Shown here: piece by piece, positions 53,369 to 64,000 of the stretch | How positions within the stretch are numbered: position 1 is the stretch's first letter | How the letters are laid out: each line of letters starts with the position of its first letter | Source: Pelotomaculum thermopropionicum SI | Lineage (GTDB): Bacteria > Bacillota > Desulfotomaculia > Desulfotomaculales > Pelotomaculaceae | Assembly: GCA_000010565.1 (NCBI GenBank) | Contig: AP009389.1 | Location: 682,001-746,000 of the forward strand | DNA: 64,000 nucleotides | Direction: 5' to 3' | The notes under the pieces: generated by a model | Told to the model about the DNA's origin: nothing | Database searches by the model: none | What the model saw: only the letters and a program-made list of their open reading frames with translations | Program-made: the position numbers and the translations under genes

Positions 53369-54699
53369 ATGGAAATTACCGAAAAAAGCCAGCTGATCGA
53401 CAAGGCCAGGAACCTGGGCGTAAAATTTATCCGCCTCCAGTTTACCGACATTTTCGGGGTGCTGAAGAACGTCGCCATTACCATCGAGCAGCTGGAGAAG
53501 GCGCTAAACGGGGAGCTGATGTTTGACGGCTCTTCAATCCACGGGTTTGCCAGAATCGAAGAGTCGGATATGTACCTCCGGCCCGACCCAAAAAGCTTTG
53601 TGGTATTTCCCTGGCGGCCCAGGGACGGCGGGGTGGCGAGGCTCATCTGCGACGTTTACAATCCCGACGGGACGCCGTTTGAGGGAGATCCCCGCTGTGC
53701 CTTAAAAAAGGTGCTGGCCGAGGCGGCGGAAATGGGCTATACCATGCAGGTCGGCCCGGAGCTCGAGTTTTTCCTGTTCCATGTTGACCAGGACGGCAAC
53801 CCCACCCTGCACACGCACGACCGGGCCGGGTACTTTGATCTCACGCCGGTTGATCTCGGTGAAAACGCCCGGCGGGACATGGTGCTCATCCTGGAGCAGA
53901 TGGGCTTTGAAATAGAGGCCTCCCACCACGAGGTGGCGCCCGGCCAGCACGAGATCGACTTCAAGTATTCGGACGCCCTGGACGTTGCCGACAAGATCAT
54001 GACCTTTAAAATGGTTGTGCGCACCACGGCTCAGCGGCACGGCCTGCACGCCACCTTCATGCCCAAGCCGGTTTTTGGAATTAACGGCTCCGGCATGCAC
54101 ATGAACCAGTCGCTGTTCAAGGACGGTAAAAACGCTTTTTACGATCCCTCCGCCCCTGATCAGCTCAGCGAAACGGCCAGGTATTATATCGGCGGGCTGA
54201 TCAAGCACGCCCGGTCCTTTACGGCAATCACCAACCCCACCGTGAACTCGTACAAACGCCTGGTGCCCGGCTACGAGGCCCCGGTTTACATTGCCTGGTC
54301 GGGCCGCAACAGAAGCCCGCTGATCCGCATCCCGGCCAAGCGGGGCAGCTCGACCAGGTCGAGCTGAGGAGCCCCGACCCGGCCTGCAATCCGTACCTGG
54401 CCATAGCCGCCGCTTTGAAGGCCGGGCTGGACGGCATCAAGAACAAAATATTGCCACCCCCGCCGACCGACCAGAATATTTACCAGATGAGCGAGGAGGA
54501 GCGGAGGAAGCTGGGCATCCAGAGCCTGCCGGCCAGCTTGATGGAGGCCCTGGAGGAGCTGTCGAAGAACGAGGTGATAAAGAGCGTTCTGGGCGAGCAT
54601 ATTTACAGGAAGTTTGTGGAGGCTAAAAGGCACGAATGGAACAGCTACCGGGTCCGGGTTCATCCGTGGGAAGTCAATGAGTACCTGACAAAATTTTAA
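53369..54699 (+). pseudogene. glnA: Glutamine synthetase type I with a one-base frameshift
   Basis: Starts at ATG 53369. The frame is typical glutamine synthetase ([58 protein letters not shown]) up to [11 protein letters not shown] at 54356, then a shifted frame ends it at 54367. One missing G (AGGTCGAG for AGGGTCGAG) explains it: read with the correction the product continues with [18 protein letters not shown] to 54699 and would have normal length. Either a recent inactivation or an error in the sequence. Confidence 0.85.
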
Positions 54700-54734
54700 A
54701 TAAATCAGCAATTAGTTTTGCTACCATCCTCCTG

Positions 54735-54774
54735 GTCCTTTGCCGTGGCTCTACCGGGCAAAGGACACTTTTTA
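54735..54774 (+). terminator. Intrinsic terminator of the second glnA
   Basis: GTCCTTTGCC / GGCAAAGGAC stem, 10 bp, followed by ACTTTTT. Confidence 0.85.
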
Positions 54775-54866
54775 CCCTTTGGCAATTAAAAAATGTTTAA
54801 TTAACTATAGCTTTTTAAAAACTCTGATGGTATACTAATGCGTAGTTATAAACAAAAAAATATTCA

Positions 54867-54949
54867 GGGTACAGCGCCGTACCCGTGAAAGGGGCAACGA
54901 GGCCGGATGGACGGGTAATTTTTATTGCCTGTGCAGGTGGCCTCTTTTT
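54867..54949 (+). promoter_or_regulatory. ANTAR-type attenuator upstream of the third glnA
   Basis: Hairpin 1: GGGTAC, loop AGCGCC, GTACCC (54867-54884). Hairpin 2: GGC, loop AACGAG, GCC (54893-54904). Terminator: GAGGCC (54899-54904) / GGCCTC (54939-54944), TTTTT. Both loops have A1 and G4. The clearest example in the window together with the gltB leader. Confidence 0.85.
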
Positions 54950-55001
54950 CATAACTTGGCCCCCATTAAAAGAATTCAATTTAGAAGAAAGGTGTGAACG
55001 T

Positions 55002-56333
55002 ATGGCTAAGCTCACCAACGACGATGTGCGTAATCTGGCCAAGGAACTGGGGGTTAAGTTCATCCGCCTGCAGTTTACGGACATTTTCGGCATCCTGAAG
55101 AATGTTGCCATTACGGTGGAGCAACTGGACAAGGCCCTGGACGGGGAGTTAATGTTTGACGGCTCTTCCATTGAGGGCTTTGTGCGCATTGAAGAATCCG
55201 ACATGTATCTGAGGCCGGATCCTTCAACTTTTGTGGTTTTTCCCTGGAAACCCAGAGACGGCGCGGTGGCCAGGCTGATCTGCGACATTTACAATCCGGA
55301 CGGCACCCCCTTTGAAGGCGATCCGCGCTATGTTTTGCGCAGGGCCGTCCGGGAAGCCGGGGAAATGGGTTATACCATGAACGTAGGTCCGGAAGCCGAG
55401 TTCTTTCTGTTCCATGTTGACAGCGACGGCCGGCCCACCACCGTTACCCACGACCGGGCGGGCTACTTCGATCTGACGCCGGTTGACCTGGGGGAAAACG
55501 CCCGGCGGGATATGGTGCTGACGCTGGAACAAATGGGCTTTGAAATAGAGGCCTCCCACCACGAGGTGGCGCCCGGCCAGCACGAAATCGACTTCAAATA
55601 TTCGGATGCCCTGGATATAGCCGACAAGATCGTCACCTTCAAATTTGTAGTGCGGACCATAGCCCAACGGCACGGCCTGCACGCCACCTTCATGCCTAAA
55701 CCGATTTTCGGCATCGCAGGTTCCGGCATGCACCTCAACCAGTCCCTGACCAAGGGCGGCGAGAACGCCTTTTACGACCCTGCCGCCTCCGACGGTCTGA
55801 GCAAGGACTGCCTGTACTATATCGGCGGACTGATGAAGCACATCAAGGCCATTTCCGCAATTACCAACCCGACCGTGAATTCTTACAAGCGCCTTGTTTC
55901 CGGCTACGAGGCGCCGGTGTACATTGCCTGGTCCGCCCATAACAGGAGCCCGCTGATCAGGATTCCGGCCAAGCGGGGGGCTTCCACGCGGATAGAGCTG
56001 CGGAGTCCCGACCCGTCCTGCAACCCCTACCTGGCCCTGGCGGTTTGCCTCAAGGCAGGCATCAGCGGGATTAAGAACCGGATAATGCCGCCCAGCCCGT
56101 GCAACCGGAATATTTACGAAATGACCCCGGACGAGAGGAAGGAGCATGGAATAGACAGCCTGCCCGAGAGCCTCAACGAAGCAGTGCGGGAGCTGTCCAG
56201 GGACGAATTAATTCAGGAGGCCCTGGGCGAGCACGTTCTCAACCGGTTCATCGAAGCAAAGAAAATTGAATGGGACCGTTACCGCATCCAGGTTCACCCC
56301 TGGGAGATAGAAGAGTATCTTACCAAGTTTTAA
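55002..56333 (+). CDS. glnA: Glutamine synthetase type I
   Basis: 443 residues from ATG 55002 behind GAAAGGTG. All usual blocks are intact: [69 protein letters not shown] and NPYLALAV. Short form without the adenylylation loop typical of beta-type enzymes, as in Firmicutes. The only apparently fully functional copy of the three. Regulated by the attenuator upstream. Confidence 0.93.
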   Translation: MAKLTNDDVRNLAKELGVKFIRLQFTDIFGILKNVAITVEQLDKALDGELMFDGSSIEGFVRIEESDMYLRPDPSTFVVFPWKPRDGAVARLICDIYNPDGTPFEGDPRYVLRRAVREAGEMGYTMNVGPEAEFFLFHVDSDGRPTTVTHDRAGYFDLTPVDLGENARRDMVLTLEQMGFEIEASHHEVAPGQHEIDFKYSDALDIADKIVTFKFVVRTIAQRHGLHATFMPKPIFGIAGSGMHLNQSLTKGGENAFYDPAASDGLSKDCLYYIGGLMKHIKAISAITNPTVNSYKRLVSGYEAPVYIAWSAHNRSPLIRIPAKRGASTRIELRSPDPSCNPYLALAVCLKAGISGIKNRIMPPSPCNRNIYEMTPDERKEHGIDSLPESLNEAVRELSRDELIQEALGEHVLNRFIEAKKIEWDRYRIQVHPWEIEEYLTKF

Positions 56334-56381
56334 AAGGGGCTTTAAAACAGTTAACAGGCTGGCCAACTAACGGAATACCCG

Positions 56382-56478
56382 GGATACAGCGCCGTATCCA
56401 GATCAAGTTGGGCAATGAGGCCCGCGCAGCGGATTGCACGTTTAATTTTCGTGCGCTGCAGCGGGGCCTTTTTATTTT
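56382..56478 (+). promoter_or_regulatory. ANTAR-type attenuator upstream of gltB
   Basis: Hairpin 1: GGATAC, loop AGCGCC, GTATCC (56382-56399), same loop as in the third glnA leader. Hairpin 2: GGC, loop AATGAG, GCC (56411-56422). Terminator: GGCCC (56419-56423) with GGGCC (56464-56468), and TTTTTATTTTT. Confidence 0.85.
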
Positions 56479-56522
56479 TCTCAATTCATGTAACTAGACA
56501 AGGAAAGAAAGGTTGCGGGAGC

Positions 56523-59500
56523 ATGAAGACAGGTGGATTACCCCCCAGGCAGGGCCTTTACGACCCCTGGTATGAACATGACGCCTGCGGTATCGGGTTT
56601 GTGGCCAATATCAAGGGGAAAAAGTCAAACGACATTATTCGCAAGGCGCTTACCGTCTTGCTCAATCTGGACCATCGCGGAGCAAGGGGCTCTGAATTGA
56701 ATACAGGCGACGGCGCAGGAATTCTCATGCAAATTCCGCATGCCTTTTTTGTCAGGGAATGTGCCGGAGAGGGCATAAACCTGCCTTCTCCGGGCAGCTA
56801 CGGGGTGGGAATGCTCTTTTTGCCCGTTGAAGACGAGCTTCGCCAGAAGTGCGAGAGGGAGCTGGAAAAAATTATCCGCGAGGAAGGCCAATACGTGCTC
56901 GGCTGGCGGACGGTTCCCACGGACAACCGCACCCTTGGCGAGACTGCCAGGCTGGCCCAGCCCTTCATCCGCCAGATATTCGTCGCCAAAAGCCGGGAGC
57001 TTGCAGACAGGCTGGCTTTTGAACGCAAGCTTTACGTCATCCGCAAAAGAGCCGAGAAAGAGGTGCGGGCAAAGCACCTGCAGGAGGGGGGAACCTTTTA
57101 CTTTGCCAGTTTTTCGTGCAGGACGATTGTCTACAAGGGAATGCTTACGCCCCAGCAGCTTACCTGGTTTTACCCAGATTTGAACGATCCGTCGATGGAG
57201 AGCGCCCTGGCCCTGATCCATTCCCGGTTCAGCACCAACACCTTTCCCAGCTGGGAGCGGGCCCATCCCTACCGTTACCTGATTCACAACGGCGAGATCA
57301 ACACCCTGCGCGGCAACATCAACTGGATGCATGCCCGTCAGGCCATGTGCGAGTCGGAGTTGTTCGGCGGGGATATGGCCAAAGTGTTCCCGGTAATCGA
57401 CCAGAACGGCAGCGACTCGGCCATGTTTGACAACTGCCTGGAGTTCCTGCACCTGACCGGCCGCTCCCTGCCCCACGCGGCAATGATGATGATACCCGAA
57501 CCGTGGTCAAACCACGAAAGCATGAGCGATGAAAAGAAGGCCTTTTACGAGTACCACAGTTGCCTGATGGAGCCATGGGACGGCCCCGCCTCCATTGCTT
57601 TCACCGACGGCTCCATAATCGGGGCGGTGCTCGACCGGAACGGCCTGCGCCCGTCCCGCTACTACGTTACCAGAGACGATCTGATCGTGCTGGCATCTGA
57701 AGTGGGCGTGCTGGACATTCCCCCGGAGGACGTCGTGCTGAAAGAGCGGCTCAGGCCGGGGCGGATGCTCCTGGTGGACACCGAAGAGGGGCGCATCGTC
57801 AGCGACGAGGAGCTGAAAAAGCGCATTGCCACGGAACACCCCTACCGCCGGTGGCTGGAGCGGCACCTGGTAGATCTTGATGAACTGCCGGAGGCGCCCT
57901 GCGCGCCCGGCCCGGACCGGCAGACCCTGCTTCAGCGCCAGCAGGTTTTCGGCTACACCTTCGAGGATCTCTTTAAAGTGCTGGAGCGCATGGCCAGAGA
58001 CGGGGTCGAGCCGGTCGGGTCGATGGGCAACGATGCCTCGCTGGCCGTGCTGTCGGAGAAGCCCCAGCTTCTTTACAATTACTTCAAGCAGCTTTTTGCC
58101 CAGGTGACCAACCCGCCGATAGATTCCATCCGGGAAGAAATCATTTTTGCCGTTGAGACCACCATCGGGCCGGAAAAAAACCTGCTCAGGCCGGAACCCG
58201 CCAGTTGCCGCCGGATCAGGCTGAAGGCGCCGGTCCTGACCAATGAGGAACTGGCCAAGATCAAGAATATCAACCTGGACGGCTTCAAAGCGGCAACCCT
58301 GCCCATCCTGTTCAACCCGGCGGAGGGCAGCCGGGGCCTTGAGGCGGCCATGGATGACCTGTGCCGCGAGGCCGGAAGGGCCATTGATGGCGGTGCCAAT
58401 TTGCTGATTTTATCCGACCGGGGTATAGGGCCGGAAAAGGCGCCCATACCCGCCCTGCTGGCCGTGTCGGGCCTGCATCACCACCTGATCCGGGAAGGAA
58501 AGCGGACGAAGGTCAGCCTTTTGCTGGAGTCTGGGGAGCCGAGAGAGGTGCACCACTTTTCCGTCCTGCTGGGTTATGGGGCCAACGCCGTCAATCCGTA
58601 CCTGGTCTTTGAAACGCTGGAGGATATGGTCCGCCGGGGGCTGCTTGAGGGCATCACGCTGAAGGAGGCGGTGAAGAATTACCTGAAGGCGGCCGTTAAG
58701 GGCGTGGTCAAGGTGGCCTCCAAGATGGGTATTTCGACCATTCAAAGCTACTGCGGGGCCCAGATTTTCGAAGCCATCGGCATTCACCGGTCGGTTATCG
58801 ACAAATACTTTACCTGGACCGCTTCACGGGTGGGAGGCGTCGGGCTGGCCGAGATAGCCCGGGAGGCTGAGCTCCGCCACCGGCGCGCCTTTTCGCCCGG
58901 CTGCGACGCCGCCCTGGATTCCGGTTCCGTTTACCAGTGGCGGCATGACGGCGATGAGCACATGTTCAACCCGGAAACAATTGCGCTTTTGCAGGAGGCC
59001 TGCCGGAAAAACGACTACCGGCTTTACAAAAAGTACTCGGCTGCGGTCAACAGCCAGAAGAACGCCCTGCGCCGGTTTCTGGAGTTCAGGCCGGGCCGTA
59101 CGCCCATTCCCATTGACGAGGTGGAACCGGTGGAGTCGATCTGCCGCCGTTTTAAAACCGGGGCCATGTCTTTCGGCTCCATCAGCAAGGAGGCCCATGA
59201 GTGCCTGGCCATTGCCATGAACCGCATCGGCGGCAAAAGCAACACCGGTGAAGGCGGGGAGGACCCGGCCCGTTACCGCCCCCTGCCGAACGGGGATTGC
59301 CTGCGCAGCGCCATCAAGCAGGTGGCTTCGGGCAGGTTCGGCGTTACCAGCGAGTATCTGGTCAATGCCGATGAACTCCAGATTAAAATGGCCCAGGGGG
59401 CGAAGCCGGGCGAAGGCGGCCAGTTGCCCGGCCGCAAGGTGTACCCCTGGATAGCCAAGGTAAGGGGCACGACGGCGGGCGTGGGCCTGATCTCGCCGCC

Positions 59501-61106
59501 GCCGCACCACGACATTTACTCGATAGAAGACCTGGCCGAGTTGATTCACGACCTGAAGAACTCCAATCCGAACGCCAGGATTAACGTCAAGCTGGTTTCC
59601 GAAGCCGGCGTGGGAACCATAGCCGCCGGGGTGTCCAAAGGGCGGGCCGACGTGGTGCTGATCAGCGGTTACGAAGGGGGCACCGGGGCCTCGCCCCGCA
59701 CGAGCATCAGCCATGCCGGCCTGCCCTGGGAACTGGGCGTTGCCGAGACCCATCAGACCCTGGTACTGAACAATTTGCGCGACAGGATTGTCATCGAAAC
59801 GGACGGCAAGCTGATGACGGGCCGCGACGTGGCCATTGCGGCACTGCTGGGGGCGGAGGAATACGGCTTTGCCACGGCCCCCCTGGTGGTTATGGGCTGC
59901 ATCATGATGCGGGTATGCAACCTCGATACCTGCCCGGTGGGCATAGCCACCCAGAACCCGGAGCTCCGCAAGAATTTCAAGGGGGATCCCCAGCATGTGG
60001 TCAACTTTATGAGGTTTGTCGCCCAGGAACTGCGGGAAATCATGGCAGAGCTGGGCTTTAGAACGGTAAATGAGATGATCGGGCGGACCGATGTGCTTCA
60101 GCAGAAACGAAATATAGATCACTGGAAGGCAAAGGGGCTGGACCTGTCGGCCCTGCTCTGGCAGCCGGACGTTCCGGAAAGCGTCGGGAGGTACTGCAGG
60201 GTTTCCCAGTATCACGGACTGGAAAAATCCCTGGACCGGCAGGTGCTGTTGAAGATATGCGAGCCGGCCCTGGAACGCGGCGAGCCGGTTGAGGCCAGGT
60301 TGCCCATCCGCAACACCAACCGGGTGGTCGGCACCTTGCTGGGATACGAGGTGACAAAGCGTTACGGCGGGGCCGGCCTTCCCGACGACACCATCCGCCT
60401 CTACTTCGAAGGTTCTGCCGGGCAGAGCTTCGGCGCTTTCGTTCCCAGGGGGATTACGCTCATCCTGGAGGGGGACGCCAACGACTACTTCGGCAAGGGC
60501 CTTTCGGGCGGCAGGCTGATCGTTTTTCCGCCGGCCAAATCAACCTTTGTCCCCGAAGAGAATATCATTATCGGCAACGTTGCCTTTTACGGCGCCACTT
60601 CGGGGGAAGCCTACATACGCGGGGTGGCCGGGGAGCGGTTTTGCGTCAGGAACAGCGGCGTCATGGCCGTGGTGGAAGGAGTCGGCGATCACGGCTGCGA
60701 GTATATGACCGGCGGACGGGTGGTGGTGCTCGGGACAACCGGCAGGAATTTCGCAGCCGGCATGTCGGGCGGGATTGCCTACGTCCTTGATGAGGACGGC
60801 ACCTTTCCCGGGCGCTGCAACTACGAAATGGTCATCATTGAAAAACTTGAAGACCCCGGTGAAATTGCCGCGGTTAAAGAAATGATCCGGCGGCATCTGA
60901 AATATACCCGGAGCCGGAAGGCCCGGGCGGTGCTGGACGACTGGGACAGGATGGTTTCCAGGTTCGTAAAGGTTATCCCGAAGGATTACAAGCGCATGCT
61001 CGAGGCTATCGACCGGGCGCACAAAATGGGCCTGACCGGCGACGAGGCAATAATGGTAGCTTTTGAAGAAAATCTGAAAGACGCGTCCCGGATCAGCGGG
61101 AACTAA
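56523..61106 (+). CDS. gltB: Glutamate synthase large subunit
   Basis: 1527 residues from ATG 56523. A class II glutaminase domain with the nucleophile Cys in HDACGIGF (residue 22, after a short propeptide), a central domain, an FMN barrel ([15 protein letters not shown]) with a [3Fe-4S] Cys set ([13 protein letters not shown]), and the C-terminal beta-helix ([21 protein letters not shown]). It transfers the amide of glutamine to 2-oxoglutarate with GltD, which starts 20 bases downstream. Confidence 0.95.
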   Translation: MKTGGLPPRQGLYDPWYEHDACGIGFVANIKGKKSNDIIRKALTVLLNLDHRGARGSELNTGDGAGILMQIPHAFFVRECAGEGINLPSPGSYGVGMLFLPVEDELRQKCERELEKIIREEGQYVLGWRTVPTDNRTLGETARLAQPFIRQIFVAKSRELADRLAFERKLYVIRKRAEKEVRAKHLQEGGTFYFASFSCRTIVYKGMLTPQQLTWFYPDLNDPSMESALALIHSRFSTNTFPSWERAHPYRYLIHNGEINTLRGNINWMHARQAMCESELFGGDMAKVFPVIDQNGSDSAMFDNCLEFLHLTGRSLPHAAMMMIPEPWSNHESMSDEKKAFYEYHSCLMEPWDGPASIAFTDGSIIGAVLDRNGLRPSRYYVTRDDLIVLASEVGVLDIPPEDVVLKERLRPGRMLLVDTEEGRIVSDEELKKRIATEHPYRRWLERHLVDLDELPEAPCAPGPDRQTLLQRQQVFGYTFEDLFKVLERMARDGVEPVGSMGNDASLAVLSEKPQLLYNYFKQLFAQVTNPPIDSIREEIIFAVETTIGPEKNLLRPEPASCRRIRLKAPVLTNEELAKIKNINLDGFKAATLPILFNPAEGSRGLEAAMDDLCREAGRAIDGGANLLILSDRGIGPEKAPIPALLAVSGLHHHLIREGKRTKVSLLLESGEPREVHHFSVLLGYGANAVNPYLVFETLEDMVRRGLLEGITLKEAVKNYLKAAVKGVVKVASKMGISTIQSYCGAQIFEAIGIHRSVIDKYFTWTASRVGGVGLAEIAREAELRHRRAFSPGCDAALDSGSVYQWRHDGDEHMFNPETIALLQEACRKNDYRLYKKYSAAVNSQKNALRRFLEFRPGRTPIPIDEVEPVESICRRFKTGAMSFGSISKEAHECLAIAMNRIGGKSNTGEGGEDPARYRPLPNGDCLRSAIKQVASGRFGVTSEYLVNADELQIKMAQGAKPGEGGQLPGRKVYPWIAKVRGTTAGVGLISPPPHHDIYSIEDLAELIHDLKNSNPNARINVKLVSEAGVGTIAAGVSKGRADVVLISGYEGGTGASPRTSISHAGLPWELGVAETHQTLVLNNLRDRIVIETDGKLMTGRDVAIAALLGAEEYGFATAPLVVMGCIMMRVCNLDTCPVGIATQNPELRKNFKGDPQHVVNFMRFVAQELREIMAELGFRTVNEMIGRTDVLQQKRNIDHWKAKGLDLSALLWQPDVPESVGRYCRVSQYHGLEKSLDRQVLLKICEPALERGEPVEARLPIRNTNRVVGTLLGYEVTKRYGGAGLPDDTIRLYFEGSAGQSFGAFVPRGITLILEGDANDYFGKGLSGGRLIVFPPAKSTFVPEENIIIGNVAFYGATSGEAYIRGVAGERFCVRNSGVMAVVEGVGDHGCEYMTGGRVVVLGTTGRNFAAGMSGGIAYVLDEDGTFPGRCNYEMVIIEKLEDPGEIAAVKEMIRRHLKYTRSRKARAVLDDWDRMVSRFVKVIPKDYKRMLEAIDRAHKMGLTGDEAIMVAFEENLKDASRISGN

Positions 61107-61125
61107 CCGGCGAGGGGGAAAAGCC

Positions 61126-62610
61126 ATGGGCAAGCCGACAGGATTTATGGAGTACCAGAGAGAGGTCCCGGCCCACCGCGCTCCGCTGGAGCGCATAAAT
61201 GACTGGGATGAGTTCCAGTGCCGCCTTTCAGATGAAAGATTGAGAATGCAGGGGGCGCGGTGCATGGATTGCGGCACGCCCTTCTGCCACAGCGGAATGG
61301 TAATTAACGGGATGATTTCGGGCTGTCCCAACCACAACCTGATCCCGGAATGGAACGACCTGGTTTACCGCGGCCTCTGGAAGGAGGCCCTGAACAGGCT
61401 TTTGAAAACCAACAGCTTTCCCGAATTTACGGGCAGGGTCTGCCCGGCCCTTTGCGAAGGGGCGTGCGCCGCCGGGCTTTACAGCGCTCCGGTGGCTGCG
61501 AAAAGCATAGAAAAGGCCATCATCGAGCGCGCCTATGAGGAGGGCTGGATGGTGCCCAAGCCGCCCGCCAGGCGGACCGGCAAAAAGGTTGCCGTGGTCG
61601 GTTCCGGCCCTGCCGGGCTGGCCTGCGCGGACTGGCTGAATAAGGCCGGCCACCTGGTCACCGTTTTTGAACGTGCGGACAGGCCGGGCGGCCTGCTGAT
61701 GTACGGCATCCCGAACATGAAACTGGACAAGAAGATTGTCCGGCGGCGGATCGACCTGATGGCCGGTGAGGGCGTTACGTTCATTACGAGTACGGAAGTG
61801 GGCAGGGATTACCCGGCCGGCCGCCTTTTGAAAGAGTTCGATGCGGTGGTCCTCTGCGGCGGTTCTACCAGGCCGCGCGACCTGCCAATCGAAGGGCGCG
61901 GCCTGAAGGGCATCCACTTTGCCGTTGAATTCCTCGGCGCAAACACAAAAAGCCTGCTGGATTCTGGCCTTAAGGACGGAAAGTTCATTTCCGCGGCGGG
62001 CAAGGACGTTATCGTGATCGGCGGCGGCGACACCGGCACCGACTGCGTTGCCACCTCCATCCGGCATAAGTGCAGGAGTGTGCATCAGCTCGAGATCATG
62101 CCCAGGCCACCTCTGGGACGCGCCCCGGACAATCCCTGGCCGCAGTTTCCCAGGGTGCTTAAAGTCGATTACGGCCAGGAGGAAGCAAAAGCCCTGTTCG
62201 GGGCCGATCCCAGGCATTACTGCATTACCGCTAAAAAGTTTATTGGCGACGAATGCGGCCGGGTAAAAGGAGTTTTTACGGTGAACGTGGAATGGGTTGC
62301 GGACGGCCAGGGCCGCCTGGTTCCAAGGGAGATTCCGGGCAGCGGAAAGGTGTGGCCGGCCCAGCTGGTGCTGCTGGCCATGGGCTTTGCCGGCCCGGAG
62401 GAAGGCCTTCTCGAACAGCTCGGCGTGGAGCGTGACGAGAGAACCAACGCAAAGGCGGAGTACGGCGTGTTTGCCACCAACGTCAGGGGGGTTTTTGTCG
62501 CCGGCGACATGCGCCGGGGGCAGAGCCTGGTGATATGGGCAATCAACGAAGGGCGCGGGGCGGCGCGGGAATGCGACCGTTACCTTAAGGGATATGCCTG
62601 GCCGGAATAA
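61126..62610 (+). CDS. gltD: Glutamate synthase small subunit
   Basis: 494 residues. The N-terminal Cys-rich Fe-S part ([35 protein letters not shown]), then FAD site [12 protein letters not shown] and NADPH site [11 protein letters not shown]. It feeds electrons from NAD(P)H to GltB. In operon with gltB; a terminator follows. Confidence 0.95.
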   Translation: MGKPTGFMEYQREVPAHRAPLERINDWDEFQCRLSDERLRMQGARCMDCGTPFCHSGMVINGMISGCPNHNLIPEWNDLVYRGLWKEALNRLLKTNSFPEFTGRVCPALCEGACAAGLYSAPVAAKSIEKAIIERAYEEGWMVPKPPARRTGKKVAVVGSGPAGLACADWLNKAGHLVTVFERADRPGGLLMYGIPNMKLDKKIVRRRIDLMAGEGVTFITSTEVGRDYPAGRLLKEFDAVVLCGGSTRPRDLPIEGRGLKGIHFAVEFLGANTKSLLDSGLKDGKFISAAGKDVIVIGGGDTGTDCVATSIRHKCRSVHQLEIMPRPPLGRAPDNPWPQFPRVLKVDYGQEEAKALFGADPRHYCITAKKFIGDECGRVKGVFTVNVEWVADGQGRLVPREIPGSGKVWPAQLVLLAMGFAGPEEGLLEQLGVERDERTNAKAEYGVFATNVRGVFVAGDMRRGQSLVIWAINEGRGAARECDRYLKGYAWPE

Positions 62611-62628
62611 GCTTTAAATATACCGTTG

Positions 62629-62664
62629 GCGGGGGCGGCAGAACCGCCCCTGTTTTGCGTTTTT
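62629..62664 (+). terminator. Intrinsic terminator of gltBD
   Basis: GGGGCGG / CCGCCCC stem with a short loop and TGTTTTGCGTTTTT. Confidence 0.85.
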
Positions 62665-62795
62665 ATGCGGACTGCCGGGCAGTTGCCCGGTAAATTTCCG
62701 GGATTAATTTTTTATTGCGTGTACGCAAGCCCTGTTTATGATAAAATTTTAAAAACATGCTTTTCTTTTAAAAGAGGATTTTGGGGGGGCTTTTT

Positions 62796-63290
62796 GTGAA
62801 GCATACGCTGGCGGTTCTGGTGGTAAACAAGCCGGGGGTCCTGGCGCGCATATCCGGGCTTTTAAGCCGGAGGGTTTTTAATATTGAGAGTATTGCTGCC
62901 GGATACACGGAGGAGCCGGATGTAACCCGCATTACCCTGGTTATAAAGGGCGACACCCATATTCTCGACCAGGTGATGAAGCAGCTTTCAAAGCTGGTCG
63001 ATGTCATCAAGGTAGTCGAGCTGAAGTCGGAAGACTCGGTCGACCGCGAGCTTGCCCTGGTCAAGGTGAAGGCCGACGCGGCCAGGAGGTCCGACATCGT
63101 AAACCTCGTTTCGATATTCAGGGCCAATATTATTGATGTCAGCAAGGACACGCTGATCATTGAAATTCTGGGGGATGAAAAGAAAATAAACGCGTTTTGC
63201 GCCGTGCTCGAAGACTTCGGCATTGTGGAACTGGTCCGCACCGGCAAAGTGGCCCTTTCGCGGGGGCCGGGGGCGGTGAAATACCAGTAG
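62796..63290 (+). CDS. ilvN: Acetolactate synthase small (regulatory) subunit
   Basis: 164 residues from GTG 62796 behind GGGGGGG. HTLAVLVVNKPGVLARISGL and RRVFNIESIAAGYTE form an ACT domain, and the C-terminal part (ALVKVKADAARRSDIVNLV) completes the IlvN/IlvH fold. It gives valine-sensitive control to the large subunit, which is not encoded next to it in this window. Confidence 0.9.
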   Translation: MKHTLAVLVVNKPGVLARISGLLSRRVFNIESIAAGYTEEPDVTRITLVIKGDTHILDQVMKQLSKLVDVIKVVELKSEDSVDRELALVKVKADAARRSDIVNLVSIFRANIIDVSKDTLIIEILGDEKKINAFCAVLEDFGIVELVRTGKVALSRGPGAVKYQ

Positions 63291-63384
63291 CCTGCAAAAG
63301 AAGTAGATGTTGTTGACATAATGAAGGCGGTAATGTATATAATAAGATATACTGGTATACAGCACCATGAGGGAGGACCGCGCG

Positions 63385-63660
63385 GTGTCCCAGGTTAAAA
63401 GGATAATGATCAGCCTGCCCGATTCGCTGCTGGCGGAAGCGGACGGCATTGCGGCGGCCGAGCAGTTGAACCGGAGCGAGTTCATCAGGGAGGCCATGAA
63501 GCTATATATAGCGGAGCGCAAGAAAAGGCTTTTAAGAGAGCAGATGAAAAAGGGATACGTGGAGATGGCTAAAATCAACCTGGCCCTTGCGGTAGAACAC
63601 CACCGCCTGGAGGCAGAGGCAGTCCGTATCTGTGAAAAACCCGTGCCGGAGGTAAAATGA
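63385..63660 (+). CDS. mazE: Ribbon-helix-helix antitoxin of a MazEF (EndoAI-type) pair
   Basis: 91 residues from GTG 63385 with GGGAGG upstream; ATG 63367 is an alternative. [19 protein letters not shown] and [15 protein letters not shown] form the RHH domain; [13 protein letters not shown] resembles the Bacillus EndoAI tail that binds MazF. Two bases separate it from mazF. Confidence 0.88.
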   Translation: MSQVKRIMISLPDSLLAEADGIAAAEQLNRSEFIREAMKLYIAERKKRLLREQMKKGYVEMAKINLALAVEHHRLEAEAVRICEKPVPEVK

Positions 63661-63662
63661 GG

Positions 63663-64000
63663 ATGGCTGTCCGCCGGGGGGATATATATTATGCCGATTT
63701 AAGCCCGGTTGTGGGTTCCGAGCAGGGGGGGACCAGGCCGGTGCTTATTATTCAGAACGACATTGGCAACCAGTACAGTCCCACCACCATTGTGGCAGCA
63801 ATAACCTCCCAGATTGACAAACCTAAATTGCCTACCCACGTTGCCATGCCGGCAAGTCCAGGCGGCCTGGAAAAAAACTCGGTAATCCTGCTTGAGCAGA
63901 TCAGGACCATTGACAAAAGCAGGCTCATGGAAAAGGTGACCGCCCTTGACAGCGAGATGATGGCCAGGGTTAACCAGGCCATCGAAATAAGCCTTGGCCT
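63663..64000 (+). CDS. mazF: MazF/NdoA mRNA interferase, cut by the window end
   Basis: About 112 codons to the end of the window. [43 protein letters not shown] and [13 protein letters not shown] match EndoA/MazF of Bacillus closely. It cuts mRNA at a short motif and is held by MazE. Only the last few residues are outside. Confidence 0.93.
   Translation, partial: MAVRRGDIYYADLSPVVGSEQGGTRPVLIIQNDIGNQYSPTTIVAAITSQIDKPKLPTHVAMPASPGGLEKNSVILLEQIRTIDKSRLMEKVTALDSEMMARVNQAIEISLG

Noticed and set aside
58824-60215. Open frame of 463 codons on the minus strand inside gltB
   Set aside because: It is antisense to a gene with full family similarity; long antisense frames are common in GC-rich coding DNA. 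The product resembles nothing.

Overview
The window looks like a chromosome segment from a spore-former-type anaerobic Firmicute of the Peptococcaceae group (Pelotomaculum/Desulfotomaculum-like). This is inferred from the NdoAI/NdoA-type mazEF pair, the ANTAR-controlled nitrogen genes, the HdrD/DsrK-like redox pair, moderate-to-high GC and Gram-positive-style ribosome binding sites. No species can be fixed from sequence alone.

Core, left (1-4770): the end of a molybdopterin-binding protein gene, a histidine phosphatase, and a membrane cytochrome b-like/Fe-S (CCG-domain) redox pair. These are followed on the minus strand by the C-terminal three quarters of a two-P-loop ATPase gene.

Island (about 4771-48046, 43.3 kb): a large serine recombinase sits at the left edge. 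The missing N-terminal quarter of the same ATPase gene lies just beyond the right edge, so the island is integrated inside that gene. Both edges carry the two halves of a nearly perfect dyad (attP arms) around a CA/TG dinucleotide. Inside, left to right: toxin-antitoxin pairs; an unknown protein with a DUF4365 nuclease-like partner; a minus-strand HTH/PD-(D/E)XK/beta-CASP operon; more toxin-antitoxin pairs; and a complete type 3 BREX operon (brxF-brxC-pglXI-brxHII-pglZ-brxA). A six-gene type III CRISPR effector module (cmr1, cmr6, a Csx11-like Cas10, cmr4, cmr5, cmr3; subtype III-C-like) is embedded in that operon between brxC and pglXI and is itself interrupted by an IS110 element. Then come IS66/IS3/IS256 debris, a long Argonaute without recognisable catalytic residues together with a PD-(D/E)XK nuclease, both set between remnants of a type I restriction operon (hsdM, hsdS, hsdR), a XRE-ImmA/PIN pair, and a terminal scar that is a collapsed colinear copy of the 8.1-16.1 kb part of the island. 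No CRISPR array, cas1, cas2 or cas6 was seen.

Core, right (48047-64000): a nitrogen-assimilation cluster with two ANTAR-domain regulators, three glutamine synthetase genes (one lacking a metal-ligand Glu, one frameshifted), an FMN-binding glutamate synthase-like gene, gltB and gltD. At least five leaders show the same plan: one or two hexaloop hairpins, the second overlapping an intrinsic terminator. This is the arrangement of ANTAR-controlled transcription attenuators. The window ends with ilvN and mazEF.

The most notable themes are two guided-nucleic-acid modules (type III effector, Argonaute) each lodged inside a modification-based defence operon (BREX, type I RM), and a recombinase whose C-terminus is predicted to change between integrated and circular forms.
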